Of a DNA stretch of 39,545 nt, positions 1-8,264 are shown in pieces. The stretch comes from DASSHC01 sp035693105 (GTDB lineage Bacteria; Chloroflexota; Chloroflexia; Thermomicrobiales; Thermomicrobiaceae). The first letter of the stretch is position 1. Every line of letters begins with the position of its first letter. The stretch spans positions 1 to 39,545 of the forward strand of contig DASSHC010000107.1 of the NCBI GenBank assembly GCA_035693105.1, given 5' to 3'. A program made the position numbers and the translations under genes. The notes beneath the pieces are model-generated. The model worked only from the letters and a program-made list of their open reading frames with translations, was not told the origin of the DNA and ran no database searches.

Positions 1-1055
1 AGGAGAATCCCGCCGTCGTCGGGCGAGCCGTTGGCGAAGTCGCGATCGATCACACCGACGGCCTTGAAGCGGCTCAGGCTCTCGCGCAGCTGGTTCGTCG
101 GGAAGGGGCGGAACCAGCGCAGGCCGACGTAGCCGACCTTCTGCCCCTGCTCGCGCAGGCGCCGCACGGCGGTGCGCGCCGGGGCGGCCACGGTGCCGAG
201 CCCGACCAGCACGACCTCGGCGTCGTCGGTCATGTACTCGTTGAAGAAGTAGGGCTCCTGGTAGCGGTCGCCGAAGATGTCGTTGAACTCCTGGTAGGCC
301 TGCACGATGACATCCGGCGCGCGGCGCGCGGCCTCCCAGTTCTGCCGCCGCAGCTCCATGACCCAGTCCTCGTTGACCTGGGGCGCGATCGAGATCGGAT
401 TGTCCGGGTGCAGGCGACGCTCGGCCAGGTCGTACTGCGGCAGAAAGCGCTTGACGGCGTCGATGGTCGGGATGCGTACCATGTGCTGCGAGTGGGTCAG
501 GAAAGCGCCATCCATCGCCAGCGCCATCGGCATCTGCACCCGCTTGTCCTCGGCGATGCGGTAGCCGAGCAAGACATGCTCCAGCGCCTCCTGCGGAGTG
601 TTGACCCAGCAGAGGAGGAAGCCCATGTCGCGCACGGCCATGGCGTCGTTGTGCTCGACGCCGAAGGCGCCGGGGTCGTCGAGCGCGCGGTTGCCGACCA
701 GGAAGAGGGTCGGCAGCCGGTCGGTGGCGGTCACGACCAGCGCCTCGAAGCCGTAGCACCAGCCGGTGCCGCTGCTGCCGGCGAAGGCGCGGGCGTTGAC
801 CGCGCTGGCGTGCTTGGCGATCTCAAATTGCGAGTGCTCGCTGTCGGCGATGATGTACTCGGCGTCGAGCCGGCCGTCGGCAATGATCTTGGAGAGCGTA
901 TCCATCACCTCGGTGTAGGGCCGGATTGGGAAGGCGGCGATGACGTCGACGTCGGCCAGCCGCACGCCCTCGGCCACGGCCTGGCAGCCGGTCAGGAGGT
1001 CGTTGCTCTCCCAGACGCCGGTGTCTTCGCCCGTCGGTTTGGTGGTAGTCGTCAC
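1..1055 (-). CDS. 2-oxoacid:acceptor oxidoreductase alpha subunit, oxalate-oxidoreductase-like (3' end cut off)
   Basis: This is the alpha chain of a ThDP and iron-sulfur 2-oxoacid:ferredoxin oxidoreductase. The frame is open from a GTG at 1055 to the window edge (351 codons), so the C-terminus is missing. AGGAGGAG just upstream (1061-1068) fixes the start. The pyruvate-enzyme motif PITP reads PIRP here (Arg45), and the active-site loop reads NRALDDPGAF with Arg123, Asp126 and Phe131. As I recall, Moorella oxalate oxidoreductase uses alpha Arg31, Arg109, Asp112 and Phe117, which is the same set at a constant offset of 14. Oxalate oxidation to CO2 is therefore more likely than pyruvate oxidation. 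It lies 11 bp behind the gamma-delta gene in one operon. The ThDP-binding beta subunit should lie just beyond position 1. The family is certain; the substrate is inference. Confidence 0.88.
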   Translation of the reverse strand, partial: MTTTTKPTGEDTGVWESNDLLTGCQAVAEGVRLADVDVIAAFPIRPYTEVMDTLSKIIADGRLDAEYIIADSEHSQFEIAKHASAVNARAFAGSSGTGWCYGFEALVVTATDRLPTLFLVGNRALDDPGAFGVEHNDAMAVRDMGFLLCWVNTPQEALEHVLLGYRIAEDKRVQMPMALAMDGAFLTHSQHMVRIPTIDAVKRFLPQYDLAERRLHPDNPISIAPQVNEDWVMELRRQNWEAARRAPDVIVQAYQEFNDIFGDRYQEPYFFNEYMTDDAEVVLVGLGTVAAPARTAVRRLREQGQKVGYVGLRWFRPFPTNQLRESLSRFKAVGVIDRDFANGSPDDGGIL

Positions 1056-1066
1056 GCTGCCTCCTC

Positions 1067-2257
1067 CTAGTACGCGACTCGGCTCGCCGGGCGCCGCTTG
1101 GGAGCGGGCTTGCTCCCCTCAGCGATCACTTGCCCTTCCAGCACCAGCCGCCCGCTGCCGGTCACGAAGGGATAGGTCACCCGATCGGCGCCCTTCTTGG
1201 CCTCGGCCCACTCGACGTAGCCGCTGGGATCGCGCTGCCAGTGCTCCCAGGGGCTGTCGTAGTTGTCGAAGGCCAGCTCGTCGACCATCACGATGCACTC
1301 TTTGACCGGGCAAATCTGGGCGCACTTGCCGCAGCCGACGCAATACTCATATTCGACGTCGTAGTAGTCGTCGGACGTCATATCGAAGCACTGATCGGGG
1401 CACTCAACCCAGCAGAGGGTGCACTTGGTGCAGAGGTCGAAGCGGATCACCGGGCGCTGGCTCTTGGTGGTGCCGCGCTTGAAGCTCTCGTTGCGCGACT
1501 GGCCGCGCGGCCCGATCTCGAAGTGGCGCGGCACGGCCGGTACGGCGACGCCCTCGGAGAACTTGTTCCAGGCCGGCAGGACCGGCGTCTCGTAGGGCCA
1601 GTCGATCCCCTCGCCCGGCTGCACCGCGCGCACGCGCTGGCGCGCCTGGTCGTGGGCTCCCTGGGCGGCGTCGACCCGTGCCTCGTCGTGGGTCTTTTCG
1701 CGCAGGTAGCTGGTGACGGCCTCGATGCTGATCAGCTCGGGGTCGATGCCGGCGATCGCGCCCAGCACGCGCTCGTGGGTCAGGTCGTCGTTGAAGACCC
1801 AGAGGCCGGCCAGGCTGGCGTCGCCGTCGATCGTGGTTATCTGATAGGGATAGGGCTTCGTGCCGATGAACTTGAGCAACTGGTCGTCCGGCTTGTGCGA
1901 GACGACGATCATCGCGCCGCCCTCGACGACCTTCTCGTTGATCGAGCGCACCCCGTGCCAGCCCCAGGGCTCGACGCCCTTGACCATGGTGTCGTCGAGC
2001 ACGACCGAGATGTTGGCCTCGTCGATGTCGAGCTTGGCGCCGCACTCGGCCTCCAGCTCTTCCTCCGAGAGGTCGGGCGAGATAAAGGTGAAGTACTTGC
2101 AGGGGATGCCGTTGCGCTCGGGGGAGTCGCTGTAGCGGCCGTTGGAGAAGCCGACCTGTCCCATGCGCGCGGCGATCATGACGATATCGCCGCCGATCTT
2201 CTTTGCCAGGGATTTTTGAAAGATTCCCCGGTAATTGATCTCCACCCGTTTGATCAC
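1067..2257 (-). CDS. 2-oxoacid:acceptor oxidoreductase, fused gamma-delta subunit (2x[4Fe-4S])
   Basis: This is the electron-transfer partner of the alpha subunit that follows it after 11 bp. Residues 1-190 form the gamma domain (EINYRGIFQKS..., as in PorG-type subunits). A linker of about 80 residues leads to a delta-type bacterial ferredoxin domain with two clusters: CTKCTLCWVEC (Cys276, 279, 282, 286, plus Cys290) and CVGCGKCAQIC (Cys306, 309, 312, 316, plus Cys321). Many pyruvate enzymes have separate gamma and delta genes; I recall the oxalate enzyme of Moorella having them as one chain. A longer frame begins at a GTG at 2275. I prefer the GTG at 2257 because AAGGA (2268-2272) sits 9-10 nt before it and the protein then begins at the conserved VIKRVEINYRG. 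It would be about 396 residues. Confidence 0.88.
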   Translation of the reverse strand: MIKRVEINYRGIFQKSLAKKIGGDIVMIAARMGQVGFSNGRYSDSPERNGIPCKYFTFISPDLSEEELEAECGAKLDIDEANISVVLDDTMVKGVEPWGWHGVRSINEKVVEGGAMIVVSHKPDDQLLKFIGTKPYPYQITTIDGDASLAGLWVFNDDLTHERVLGAIAGIDPELISIEAVTSYLREKTHDEARVDAAQGAHDQARQRVRAVQPGEGIDWPYETPVLPAWNKFSEGVAVPAVPRHFEIGPRGQSRNESFKRGTTKSQRPVIRFDLCTKCTLCWVECPDQCFDMTSDDYYDVEYEYCVGCGKCAQICPVKECIVMVDELAFDNYDSPWEHWQRDPSGYVEWAEAKKGADRVTYPFVTGSGRLVLEGQVIAEGSKPAPKRRPASRVAY

Positions 2258-2331
2258 ACGCCACCATCCTTTCACCGTGGTGGGTCACCCAGCGTGGGCC
2301 TCTCGGGATCGGTCACGTTCGGCGTGCCCTG

Positions 2332-2367
2332 CCTGTGTCTGTGCCTGTACCTGTACCTGTACCTGCG
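2332..2367. repeat. Hexanucleotide tandem repeat, six degenerate units of CCTGTA/CCTGTG
   Basis: Six consecutive 6-bp units read CCTGTG, TCTGTG, CCTGTA, CCTGTA, CCTGTA, CCTGCG, with the three central units identical. The tract lies 75-110 bp upstream of the gamma-delta start. Slippage would change the spacing in the upstream region. A second, shorter tract with the same TGTGTCTGTG core lies at 30790-30810. Confidence 0.85.
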
Positions 2368-2660
2368 CCCTCCTGTCGTCGCGTGCGCTCGGCGCGCCGG
2401 CCTCCCCATCGCCGGCGTGGCCCCCGCGACCGCGACCACGGGCTGGCCTGGAATTGCCCCCTATCGTTTTGGCGGCACGCGCACGGGCTACCGTCGCCCC
2501 GCTCGCGTGTCGCGCACCTCCCGGCCGAACGTGTACGCCCATCATAGAACCGCGCGGCAAATCTGTCGAGATGGGCAGACGAAGTCCAGACAAAGCTCAA
2601 TGGGGAACGGTCCTCGGCAAGAAAATGGGGTTGCCCTTCGACGAGGCACGGCGCCATCGA

Positions 2661-2786
2661 GGACGGGATCCCTCGACTGCGCTCGGGATGACAGGGTGAA
2701 GTTGGTGGCCTACCGGACGAGGCAAGACCTCATCGTCCGCCTCATCCTTGCCCCTGTCATCCCGAGCGCAGTCGAGGGATCCGTCC
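2661..2786. repeat. Inverted-repeat intergenic element, family A, copy 1
   Basis: The left arm (2661-2695) and right arm (2753-2786) are reverse complements over about 34 bp with one extra base in the left arm. The core is TCGACTGCGCTCGGGATGAC. The 57-bp spacer contains a weaker internal palindrome (CGGACGA...TCATCGTCCG). Copies 2 and 3 lie at 8091-8210 and 24014-24128. All three are intergenic and of similar size, which fits a non-autonomous (MITE-like) element or a REP-type structure. Confidence 0.9.
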
Positions 2787-2831
2787 TCCATTGGCCACGC
2801 GACGTTGGAGTGTGGCCGCGGTGGCCCCGCC

Positions 2832-4535
2832 TCAACCCATCTCGGCGGCCGAGCGCGGCAGGTTGTAGGCTGGGAAGCGGTAGTCGCAGGTGGCGTCGAT
2901 CACGAAGATCGTGTCGCTGGCCAGCCCGCGCTCGATGGCGGCGCGCATCTGCTCCGGGTGATCGACGCGGACGCCGTCGGCGCCGAAGGAGCGGGCGAAG
3001 GCCACGAAGTCGGGGCCATCGAGCGCCGTCTCGCTCTTGCGGCCGTAGGTGCGCTCCTGCATGCCGACGATCATGCCGTACTGACGGTCGTTGAGGATGA
3101 TGATCACCGGGTTGAGGCCGGCCTCGACCGCCGTGCTGAAGTCGGCGCTGGCCATCAGGAAGCAGCCGTCGCCGGTGACCGCGAGCACCTTCTTCTCGGG
3201 ATAGGCCAGCTTGGCGGCCATGGCCGCGGGCAGGCCGAAGCCCATCGCGCCCCAGAAGCCCTCGGGCACGAAGCTGTCGGGGTTCAGCGACTCGATGACC
3301 AGGCGCGACCACTGGTTGTGGCTGCCGATGTCGCCGAGCACGATGGTGTCGGCGTCGACCAGGTCGGGCAGGGCGTCGAGCGCCACGCCGTAGTGCATCG
3401 GGCTGAGCGCGCCGTAGTCGCGCCGGATCTGCTCGCGGATGTGCCGGCGCAGGCCCCCCTTGCCGCGGGCGATGCGGGCCCGCAGCGCCTCGTCGACCGG
3501 GCGCTGCTGGCCGCCCAGCGCCTCGACCAGTTGATCGAGCGCGGCGCGGATGTCGGCCACGGCGCCACCGGCCGCGCGGGCGTCCGCCTGCTCGCCCTCG
3601 TTGCCGAGCCAGATGCCGGCGACGGGCGCCTGGGTCGAGCGGAAGATGGCATCGGCGTGGCCGGTGCCGCCGCGCTCGCCGACGGCCAGGACAAGATCGG
3701 CCTCGGCCGCCAGCTCCTTCTGCAGCGGCGTGTGGTCGTAGAGCGCCAACTGGCCGGAGGAGAGCGGGTGTGTGTCGGGCAGGGCGCCGGCGGCGTCGCC
3801 GGAGGTGATGACCGGCGCCTCCAGCACCTCGGCCAGCTCGATTAGCTCGGCCTGCGCCCGCGTGGCCCGCACCCCCTTGCCGGCCCAGATGACCGGTTTG
3901 CGGCTGGCGCGGATCAGCGCCACCAGCCGGGCCAGGTCGTCGTCGGACAGCCGCACCGGCGGAATCTCGGTGCGCTGGTAGGCATCCATCTCGCTCGCAT
4001 CGGCCAGCAGCACATCCTGCGGGATCTCGACGTGGACCGGACCGGGGCGCCCGCTGGTGGCGAGGGCGAACGCACGTGAGAGGACGTGCGGGATCTCGGA
4101 CGGATGCTGGACCGACACGCTCCACTTGGTCACTTCGGCGAACGTGCGCACCAGGAAGTCGGGCTGGTCGACGCCGTGGAACGACTCGTAGGAGGCGCCG
4201 GTCGGCACGGCGCCGCTGATGTGGACCAGTGGCGAGGCGGCCATGTAGGCCTGCGCCACGCCGGTTAGCGAGTTGGTGGCGCCGGGTCCGGCGGTGACGA
4301 TCACCACGCCGGGCTTGCCGGTCAGCCGGCCGTAGGCGTCGGCCATACCGCTGGCGGCGGTCTCGTGCTTGACGGTGATGTGGCGAATCGAAGGCGCGTC
4401 GGCCAGCGCGTCGTAGATCTCCAGCACGTGCGAGCCAACCAGCCCGAAGACGTGCTCGACGCCTTCGGCCTTGAGCGCCTCGACCACCGCCGCGCCGCTG
4501 CGCTGCCTCACCCGGACTCCGCTCCCCGCCACCAT
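2832..4535 (-). CDS. ThDP-dependent enzyme, acetolactate synthase-like family
   Basis: This 567-residue protein has the full three-domain layout of the acetolactate synthase/benzoylformate decarboxylase superfamily. The N-terminal pyrimidine-binding domain carries the catalytic glutamate in KHETAASG (Glu58). A central domain spans about residues 190-340. The C-terminal pyrophosphate domain has the metal-binding motif GDG (455-457) followed after about 25 residues by Asn482. GGTGAGGAG lies 6 nt before the ATG. I cannot assign the substrate: 2-hydroxyacyl decarboxylation, carboligation of glyoxylate or pyruvate, and oxalyl-CoA decarboxylation are all possible in this family. Proximity to the oxalate-oxidoreductase-like genes makes a C2-acid role attractive but unproven. 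No FAD-binding or regulatory partner gene is adjacent. Confidence 0.85.
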   Translation of the reverse strand: MVAGSGVRVRQRSGAAVVEALKAEGVEHVFGLVGSHVLEIYDALADAPSIRHITVKHETAASGMADAYGRLTGKPGVVIVTAGPGATNSLTGVAQAYMAASPLVHISGAVPTGASYESFHGVDQPDFLVRTFAEVTKWSVSVQHPSEIPHVLSRAFALATSGRPGPVHVEIPQDVLLADASEMDAYQRTEIPPVRLSDDDLARLVALIRASRKPVIWAGKGVRATRAQAELIELAEVLEAPVITSGDAAGALPDTHPLSSGQLALYDHTPLQKELAAEADLVLAVGERGGTGHADAIFRSTQAPVAGIWLGNEGEQADARAAGGAVADIRAALDQLVEALGGQQRPVDEALRARIARGKGGLRRHIREQIRRDYGALSPMHYGVALDALPDLVDADTIVLGDIGSHNQWSRLVIESLNPDSFVPEGFWGAMGFGLPAAMAAKLAYPEKKVLAVTGDGCFLMASADFSTAVEAGLNPVIIILNDRQYGMIVGMQERTYGRKSETALDGPDFVAFARSFGADGVRVDHPEQMRAAIERGLASDTIFVIDATCDYRFPAYNLPRSAAEMG

Positions 4536-4727
4536 CGCGCGCTCCTCACCTGTCGCTCATCAATTGCCGTCGTCGTGCCCAGAGTATGGCCGTGCGTGGC
4601 GCGCGTCGCAAGAGAGTCTGGAAACAGGACTCGCGCTGGAACCCGGAATATCGACGGCGGACGCCGCGTATGATGAGATTGTCGACTGGGTGTTCAATGG
4701 GCGTTGTCCGAGAGAGGGAGCAGGGTG

Positions 4728-6620
4728 ATGGTGGAGGCTGAGCGCGACGAGCGGGGCGACGATCTACGGCTGGTGCAGGATGTCCAGCTCGACCCCAGCG
4801 GCCAGCGGTTGGCCTACGTGGTGGCATCGCCGGGGCTGGAGCACGGCGAGCCAACGGCGCGCAGCCAGATCTGGATCGCCCCGGACGAGGGAGAGCCTTA
4901 CGCGGCCACACAGGGCGAGTGGGCCGATGTGCAGCCTCGTTGGTCGCCCGATGGTGCCACGCTCGCCTTCCGCTCCGATCGAGCCAAGCGGGGGGAGATG
5001 CAACTCTACCTGCTGCGCCCCGGCTGGCGCGAGCCGGAGCTGCCGCATCAGTTCCCGGCTGGGGTCTGCGACTTCGCCTGGTCGCCGGACGGCGCGACGA
5101 TCGCCGTGGTCGCGACCGATGCCAGGCCGGAGCGTGCCGAAGGCTCCGACCACGTGCTCTACGAGGACGAGCCGCGCTACGACCGGCTCTGGCTGCTCGA
5201 CGCGAGCAGCGGTGACGCCCGGCTGCTGACCGAGGAGCCGCTCAACATCTGGGAGTTCGCCTGGGCGCCGGACGGCCGCGCGCTGGCGGCGATCGCCAGC
5301 GCGCGCCCGCAGCGCTGGTCGTGGTACGGCGCGCGGCTGGTGCGCATTGATACCGCCGATGGCCGGATCACGACACTGCACACCCCCGAGAGCCAGCTCG
5401 CGCGTCCGGCCTGGTCGCCCGATGGCCGCGGCGTCGCGGTGGTTGCCAGCACCTGGAGCGACCCCGGCATGACCGGCGGCGACCTGCTGCTGGTGCCGGT
5501 CGACGGCGGGCAGGCGCGCAACCTGACGCCAGGCGCCGCGCGCTCGTACCTCTCGCTCCACTGGCAGCCGGACAGCCAGTCGCTGCTGGCGAGCGCGCTG
5601 GAGCGCGGACAGGCGGCCATCTGTGAGGTCGGCGTCCACGGCGGAAGCGAGACGCTCTGGCGCGGCGAGCACGCCTTCGCCTCGCACGCCATCAGCGTCG
5701 ATCGCGAGGGGCGGCGCGTGGCTGCCGCGCTCTCCGGGTTGACCGAGCCGCCCGAGGCCTGGGCGGGCGAGCTGGATGGCGGAATCAGCTGGCGCCAGGT
5801 GAGCGGGCACAACGCCGTGCTCGCCGGTCAATTCACGGCCGAGGTCGAGGAGGTCAGTTGGGCGGCATCGGACGGGCGCGAGAGCCGTGGGCTGCTGCTG
5901 CGGCCCCAGGGGCGCGCGGGGGAGCGGCTGCCGCTGGTGACCATGATCCACGGCGGGCCGACCGCCGCCTCGGGGTACTCCTACCCGGCAGGCGGCGTGG
6001 CGGGCTGGATTCCGGGGCTGCTGGAGCGTGGCGCGGCCATCTTCCTGCCCAACCCGCGCGGCAGCACCGGCTGGGGACTGGAATACGCCGAGGCCAACCA
6101 TCGCGACATGGGCGGCGGAGACCTCGACGACATCCTGGCCGGTATCGACTCTCTGGCTCAGCGCGGACAGGCCGACCCCGAGCGGCTGGGCGTCTGCGGC
6201 TGGAGCTACGGCGGCTACCTGACCGCCTGGGCGATCACCCAAACGACGCGCTTCCGCGCCGCGATCGCCGGAGCCTGCATCAGCAACTGGTTCTCCTTCC
6301 ACGGCACCAGCGACATCCCGGCCTTCGACGAAGTCTTCTACCGCGCCGACCCCTACGCGCTCGACGGGCCCTACGCTGCCCGCTCGCCGGTCTTCTTCGC
6401 CGACCGCGTGGGCACCCCCACGCTCTTTCTCCATGGCGAGCGCGATACCTGCTGCAACGTGGGCCAACCGATGGAGATGTTCCGCGCCCTGCGCGACCGC
6501 GGCGTCGAGACCCAGTGCGTGATCTACCCGCGCGAGGGGCACCCGGTGCGCGAGCGCGCCCACCGGCAGGACATGCTCGAGCGCGGGCTGGCCTGGTTCA
6601 CGCGGCACCTGGGGCTATGA
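4728..6620 (+). CDS. S9 family peptidase (prolyl oligopeptidase/acylaminoacyl peptidase-like)
   Basis: A cytosolic serine peptidase of about 630 residues without a signal peptide. The N-terminal part is a beta-propeller with repeated WSPDG/WAPDG motifs (about residues 70, 118, 179 and 229). The C-terminal alpha/beta-hydrolase domain has the oxyanion motif HGGP (408-411), the nucleophile in GWSYGG (Ser493), an acid in GERD (Asp573) and a histidine in EGHP (His605). Such enzymes cleave short peptides, often after proline or acylated N-terminal residues. The frame opens with a TTG at 4704, but the ATG at 4728 is preferred because GAGGGAG ends about 8 nt before it. A candidate -10 (TATGAT, 4669-4674) lies upstream without a good -35. 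A paralogue of similar size is at 13372-15378. Confidence 0.93.
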   Translation: MVEAERDERGDDLRLVQDVQLDPSGQRLAYVVASPGLEHGEPTARSQIWIAPDEGEPYAATQGEWADVQPRWSPDGATLAFRSDRAKRGEMQLYLLRPGWREPELPHQFPAGVCDFAWSPDGATIAVVATDARPERAEGSDHVLYEDEPRYDRLWLLDASSGDARLLTEEPLNIWEFAWAPDGRALAAIASARPQRWSWYGARLVRIDTADGRITTLHTPESQLARPAWSPDGRGVAVVASTWSDPGMTGGDLLLVPVDGGQARNLTPGAARSYLSLHWQPDSQSLLASALERGQAAICEVGVHGGSETLWRGEHAFASHAISVDREGRRVAAALSGLTEPPEAWAGELDGGISWRQVSGHNAVLAGQFTAEVEEVSWAASDGRESRGLLLRPQGRAGERLPLVTMIHGGPTAASGYSYPAGGVAGWIPGLLERGAAIFLPNPRGSTGWGLEYAEANHRDMGGGDLDDILAGIDSLAQRGQADPERLGVCGWSYGGYLTAWAITQTTRFRAAIAGACISNWFSFHGTSDIPAFDEVFYRADPYALDGPYAARSPVFFADRVGTPTLFLHGERDTCCNVGQPMEMFRALRDRGVETQCVIYPREGHPVRERAHRQDMLERGLAWFTRHLGL

Positions 6621-6627
6621 AGACGGG

Positions 6628-6754
6628 CCCTCACCCCAGCCCTCTCCCAATGCTGGGAGAGGGAGCACGAAGGGCAGATTTGAAACCTGCCCCTATAGGC
6701 TCCCCTTCTCTCAGTATCGGGAGAAGACTCCGTGTGGGCGGGGGGGATGAGGGC
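6628..6754. repeat. Intergenic CCCTCACCCC...GGGGATGAGGG inverted-repeat element
   Basis: Outer arms CCCTCACCCC (6628-6637) and GGGGATGAGGG (6743-6753) enclose a perfect hairpin (6640-6663) and a second, weaker CTTCTCTCAGTATCGGGAGAAG-like fold near 6704-6726. This composition is typical of dispersed intergenic repeats in Chloroflexota. The right arm ends three bases before the GTG of the MFS gene and provides its only purine-rich ribosome-binding stretch. Confidence 0.75.
6640..6663 (+). terminator. Perfect 10-bp hairpin after the S9 peptidase gene
   Basis: CCCTCTCCCA (6640-6649), loop ATGC, TGGGAGAGGG (6654-6663). It begins 20 bp after the stop codon of the S9 peptidase. No U-run follows, so this is either an inefficient intrinsic terminator or an RNA 3'-end stabiliser within the repeat element. 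Confidence 0.5.
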
Positions 6755-6756
6755 GC

Positions 6757-8028
6757 GTGATCTCCTTGGCCGCGTTCCGTTCGCTGCGCTACTACGATTT
6801 CCGGCTGATCTGGATCGCGCAGTTCGTCTCGACGCTGGGCACCCAGATTCAGACGGTGGCGCTCGCCTGGCTGGTCTACGTCATCACCGGCTCGCCAGCC
6901 GCGTTGGGCGGCATCGGCCTGGCGCGCGCCGTGCCGACGATCCTCCTCTCGCTCTTCGGCGGCACGCTGGCCGACCAGCTCAACCGGCGCCGTCTCCTCT
7001 TGGTGACGCAGTGCGCGCTGGCGGTCCTATCGGCGCTGCTGGCGGTGGCGGTCTCGCTGGGTTTGACCAGCATTCCGCTCTTCTACGGCTTCGCGGTCAT
7101 CACCGCGGCCGCCGAAGCCTTCGACAGCCCCACCAGCCAGGCGATAATCCCGCAGTTGGTGCCGCGCGAGGTTTTGAGCAACGCGCTGACGATCAACGTC
7201 ATCGGCAGTGACGTAGCGGCGGTGCTGGGGCCGACGGTCGGCGGGCTGGTACTCGGCTACGTGGGCACGTCGGCAGCCTTCTGGTTGGACGCGGCCTCGT
7301 TCCTGGTGGTCGTCGGCGCGCTGCTGGCGATGCGCAGCCGCCCGGTCACCCCCCGCTTGCGGCGCGGCGGGGTGGCGGCGCTGCTCGACGGACTCCACTT
7401 CGTGCGCCGGCGCGGGATGCTCTGGCAACTGATGGTGATCGACTTTCTGGCGACGCTCTTCGTGTCGCAGTCCGGCCTGCTGCCGGTCTTCGCCCGCGAT
7501 GTGCTGAAAGTCGGCGCACAGGGGCTGGGGCTGCTCTACGCCGCGCCGAGCGCGGGGGCGGTCATCGGCGCGGCCATCTTCGCCTTCGCGCCCACGCCGC
7601 AACGGCCCGGTCGCGCCGTGACGCTGGCGATCGCCGGCTACGGGCTGGTGCTGGTCCTCTTCGGCCTCTCGCCCACCTTCCTCATGGCGCTGCTCTTCCT
7701 GGCGGTCAGCGGCGGGCTCGACGCCGTCAGCATGGCGATGCGGCATACGGTGCGCCAGCTCGCCACGCCCAACGAGCTGCGCGGGCGGGTCGGCGCGCTG
7801 GCGGGGGTCTTCTCGGGCGGCGGGCCGCGCCTGGGCGAGTTCCAGAGCGGGCTGGCGGCCAGCCTGGTCGGTGCGCGCGACGCCATGGTCTTCGGCGGCA
7901 TGGCCTGCGTGGCGATGGTCCTCACCTCGCGCTGGTGGGGCCGCGACCTCTGGTCGTATCAAGGCGAGGAGGAGCCGAACGTCGCGGGCGCGCCGGAAGC
8001 CAAGGAGACGGTTCGGATCGGGGACTGA
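6757..8028 (+). CDS. MFS transporter, EntS/MFS_3-like exporter
   Basis: A 423-residue integral membrane protein with alternating hydrophobic helices, consistent with 12 transmembrane segments. The loop after helix 2 has the MFS signature GGTLADQLNRRRLL (about residues 68-81). A second-half repeat includes HTVRQLATPNELRGRVGAL (about 330-348), typical of the enterobactin-exporter-like MFS_3 group. Such proteins expel small hydrophobic compounds; the substrate here cannot be told. The start is a GTG at 6757 within GGGCGCGTGATC. The only plausible ribosome site is the G-rich right arm of the preceding repeat. It runs in the same direction as the S9 peptidase, 136 bp away, with a hairpin between them, so co-transcription is uncertain. 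Confidence 0.9.
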   Translation: MISLAAFRSLRYYDFRLIWIAQFVSTLGTQIQTVALAWLVYVITGSPAALGGIGLARAVPTILLSLFGGTLADQLNRRRLLLVTQCALAVLSALLAVAVSLGLTSIPLFYGFAVITAAAEAFDSPTSQAIIPQLVPREVLSNALTINVIGSDVAAVLGPTVGGLVLGYVGTSAAFWLDAASFLVVVGALLAMRSRPVTPRLRRGGVAALLDGLHFVRRRGMLWQLMVIDFLATLFVSQSGLLPVFARDVLKVGAQGLGLLYAAPSAGAVIGAAIFAFAPTPQRPGRAVTLAIAGYGLVLVLFGLSPTFLMALLFLAVSGGLDAVSMAMRHTVRQLATPNELRGRVGALAGVFSGGGPRLGEFQSGLAASLVGARDAMVFGGMACVAMVLTSRWWGRDLWSYQGEEEPNVAGAPEAKETVRIGD

Positions 8029-8090
8029 GGCAGGGAACGTACTCGTTTGGGGTGATCCCGGCATGCGACGGAGTTGAGAGGTAATCCACG

Positions 8091-8210
8091 ACGGATCCCT
8101 CGACTGCGCTCGGGATGACAGGAAAAGGGATGGGGCCTAGCGAACGTGGCAAGTCCTTGTCGATCGCCCCCTACGAGCCCTGTCATCCTGAGCGCAGTCG
8201 AAGGATCCGT
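8091..8210. repeat. Inverted-repeat intergenic element, family A, copy 2
   Basis: Arms 8091-8122 and 8179-8210 are reverse complements over 32 bp with two mismatches; the spacer is 56 bp. It sits between the convergent ends of the MFS gene and the amidohydrolase gene. The arm sequence matches copies 1 and 3; the spacer differs but again has partial internal symmetry (GGGGC...GCCCC). Confidence 0.9.
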
Positions 8211-8264
8211 CCTCACATGCATCCCAACCTGCTCGAACGTCACGAGCGTCGCCCAGCGCTCCAG

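Larger units (their letters stand above)
2258..2831. other. 574-bp gap with two repeats and no convincing gene
   Basis: Several open frames cross this stretch on both strands, but none has a ribosome site or a recognisable protein. It holds the hexanucleotide tract at 2332-2367 and the inverted-repeat element at 2661-2786. Any promoter for the oxidoreductase operon should lie in the part next to 2257; I see no clear -35/-10 pair. The gap and the hairpin element make it unlikely that the upstream ThDP enzyme gene shares a transcript with the oxidoreductase. Confidence 0.6.

Noticed and set aside
408..1070. Long plus-strand frame across the alpha subunit region
   Set aside because: Shadow of the minus-strand gene; in GC-rich DNA antisense frames are often open, and it has no ribosome site or recognisable protein.
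8115..8243. Short frames encoding STALGMTG or CHPERSR-like peptides in the repeats
   Set aside because: These are translations of the family A repeat arms and recur in every copy; they are artefacts of the repeat.
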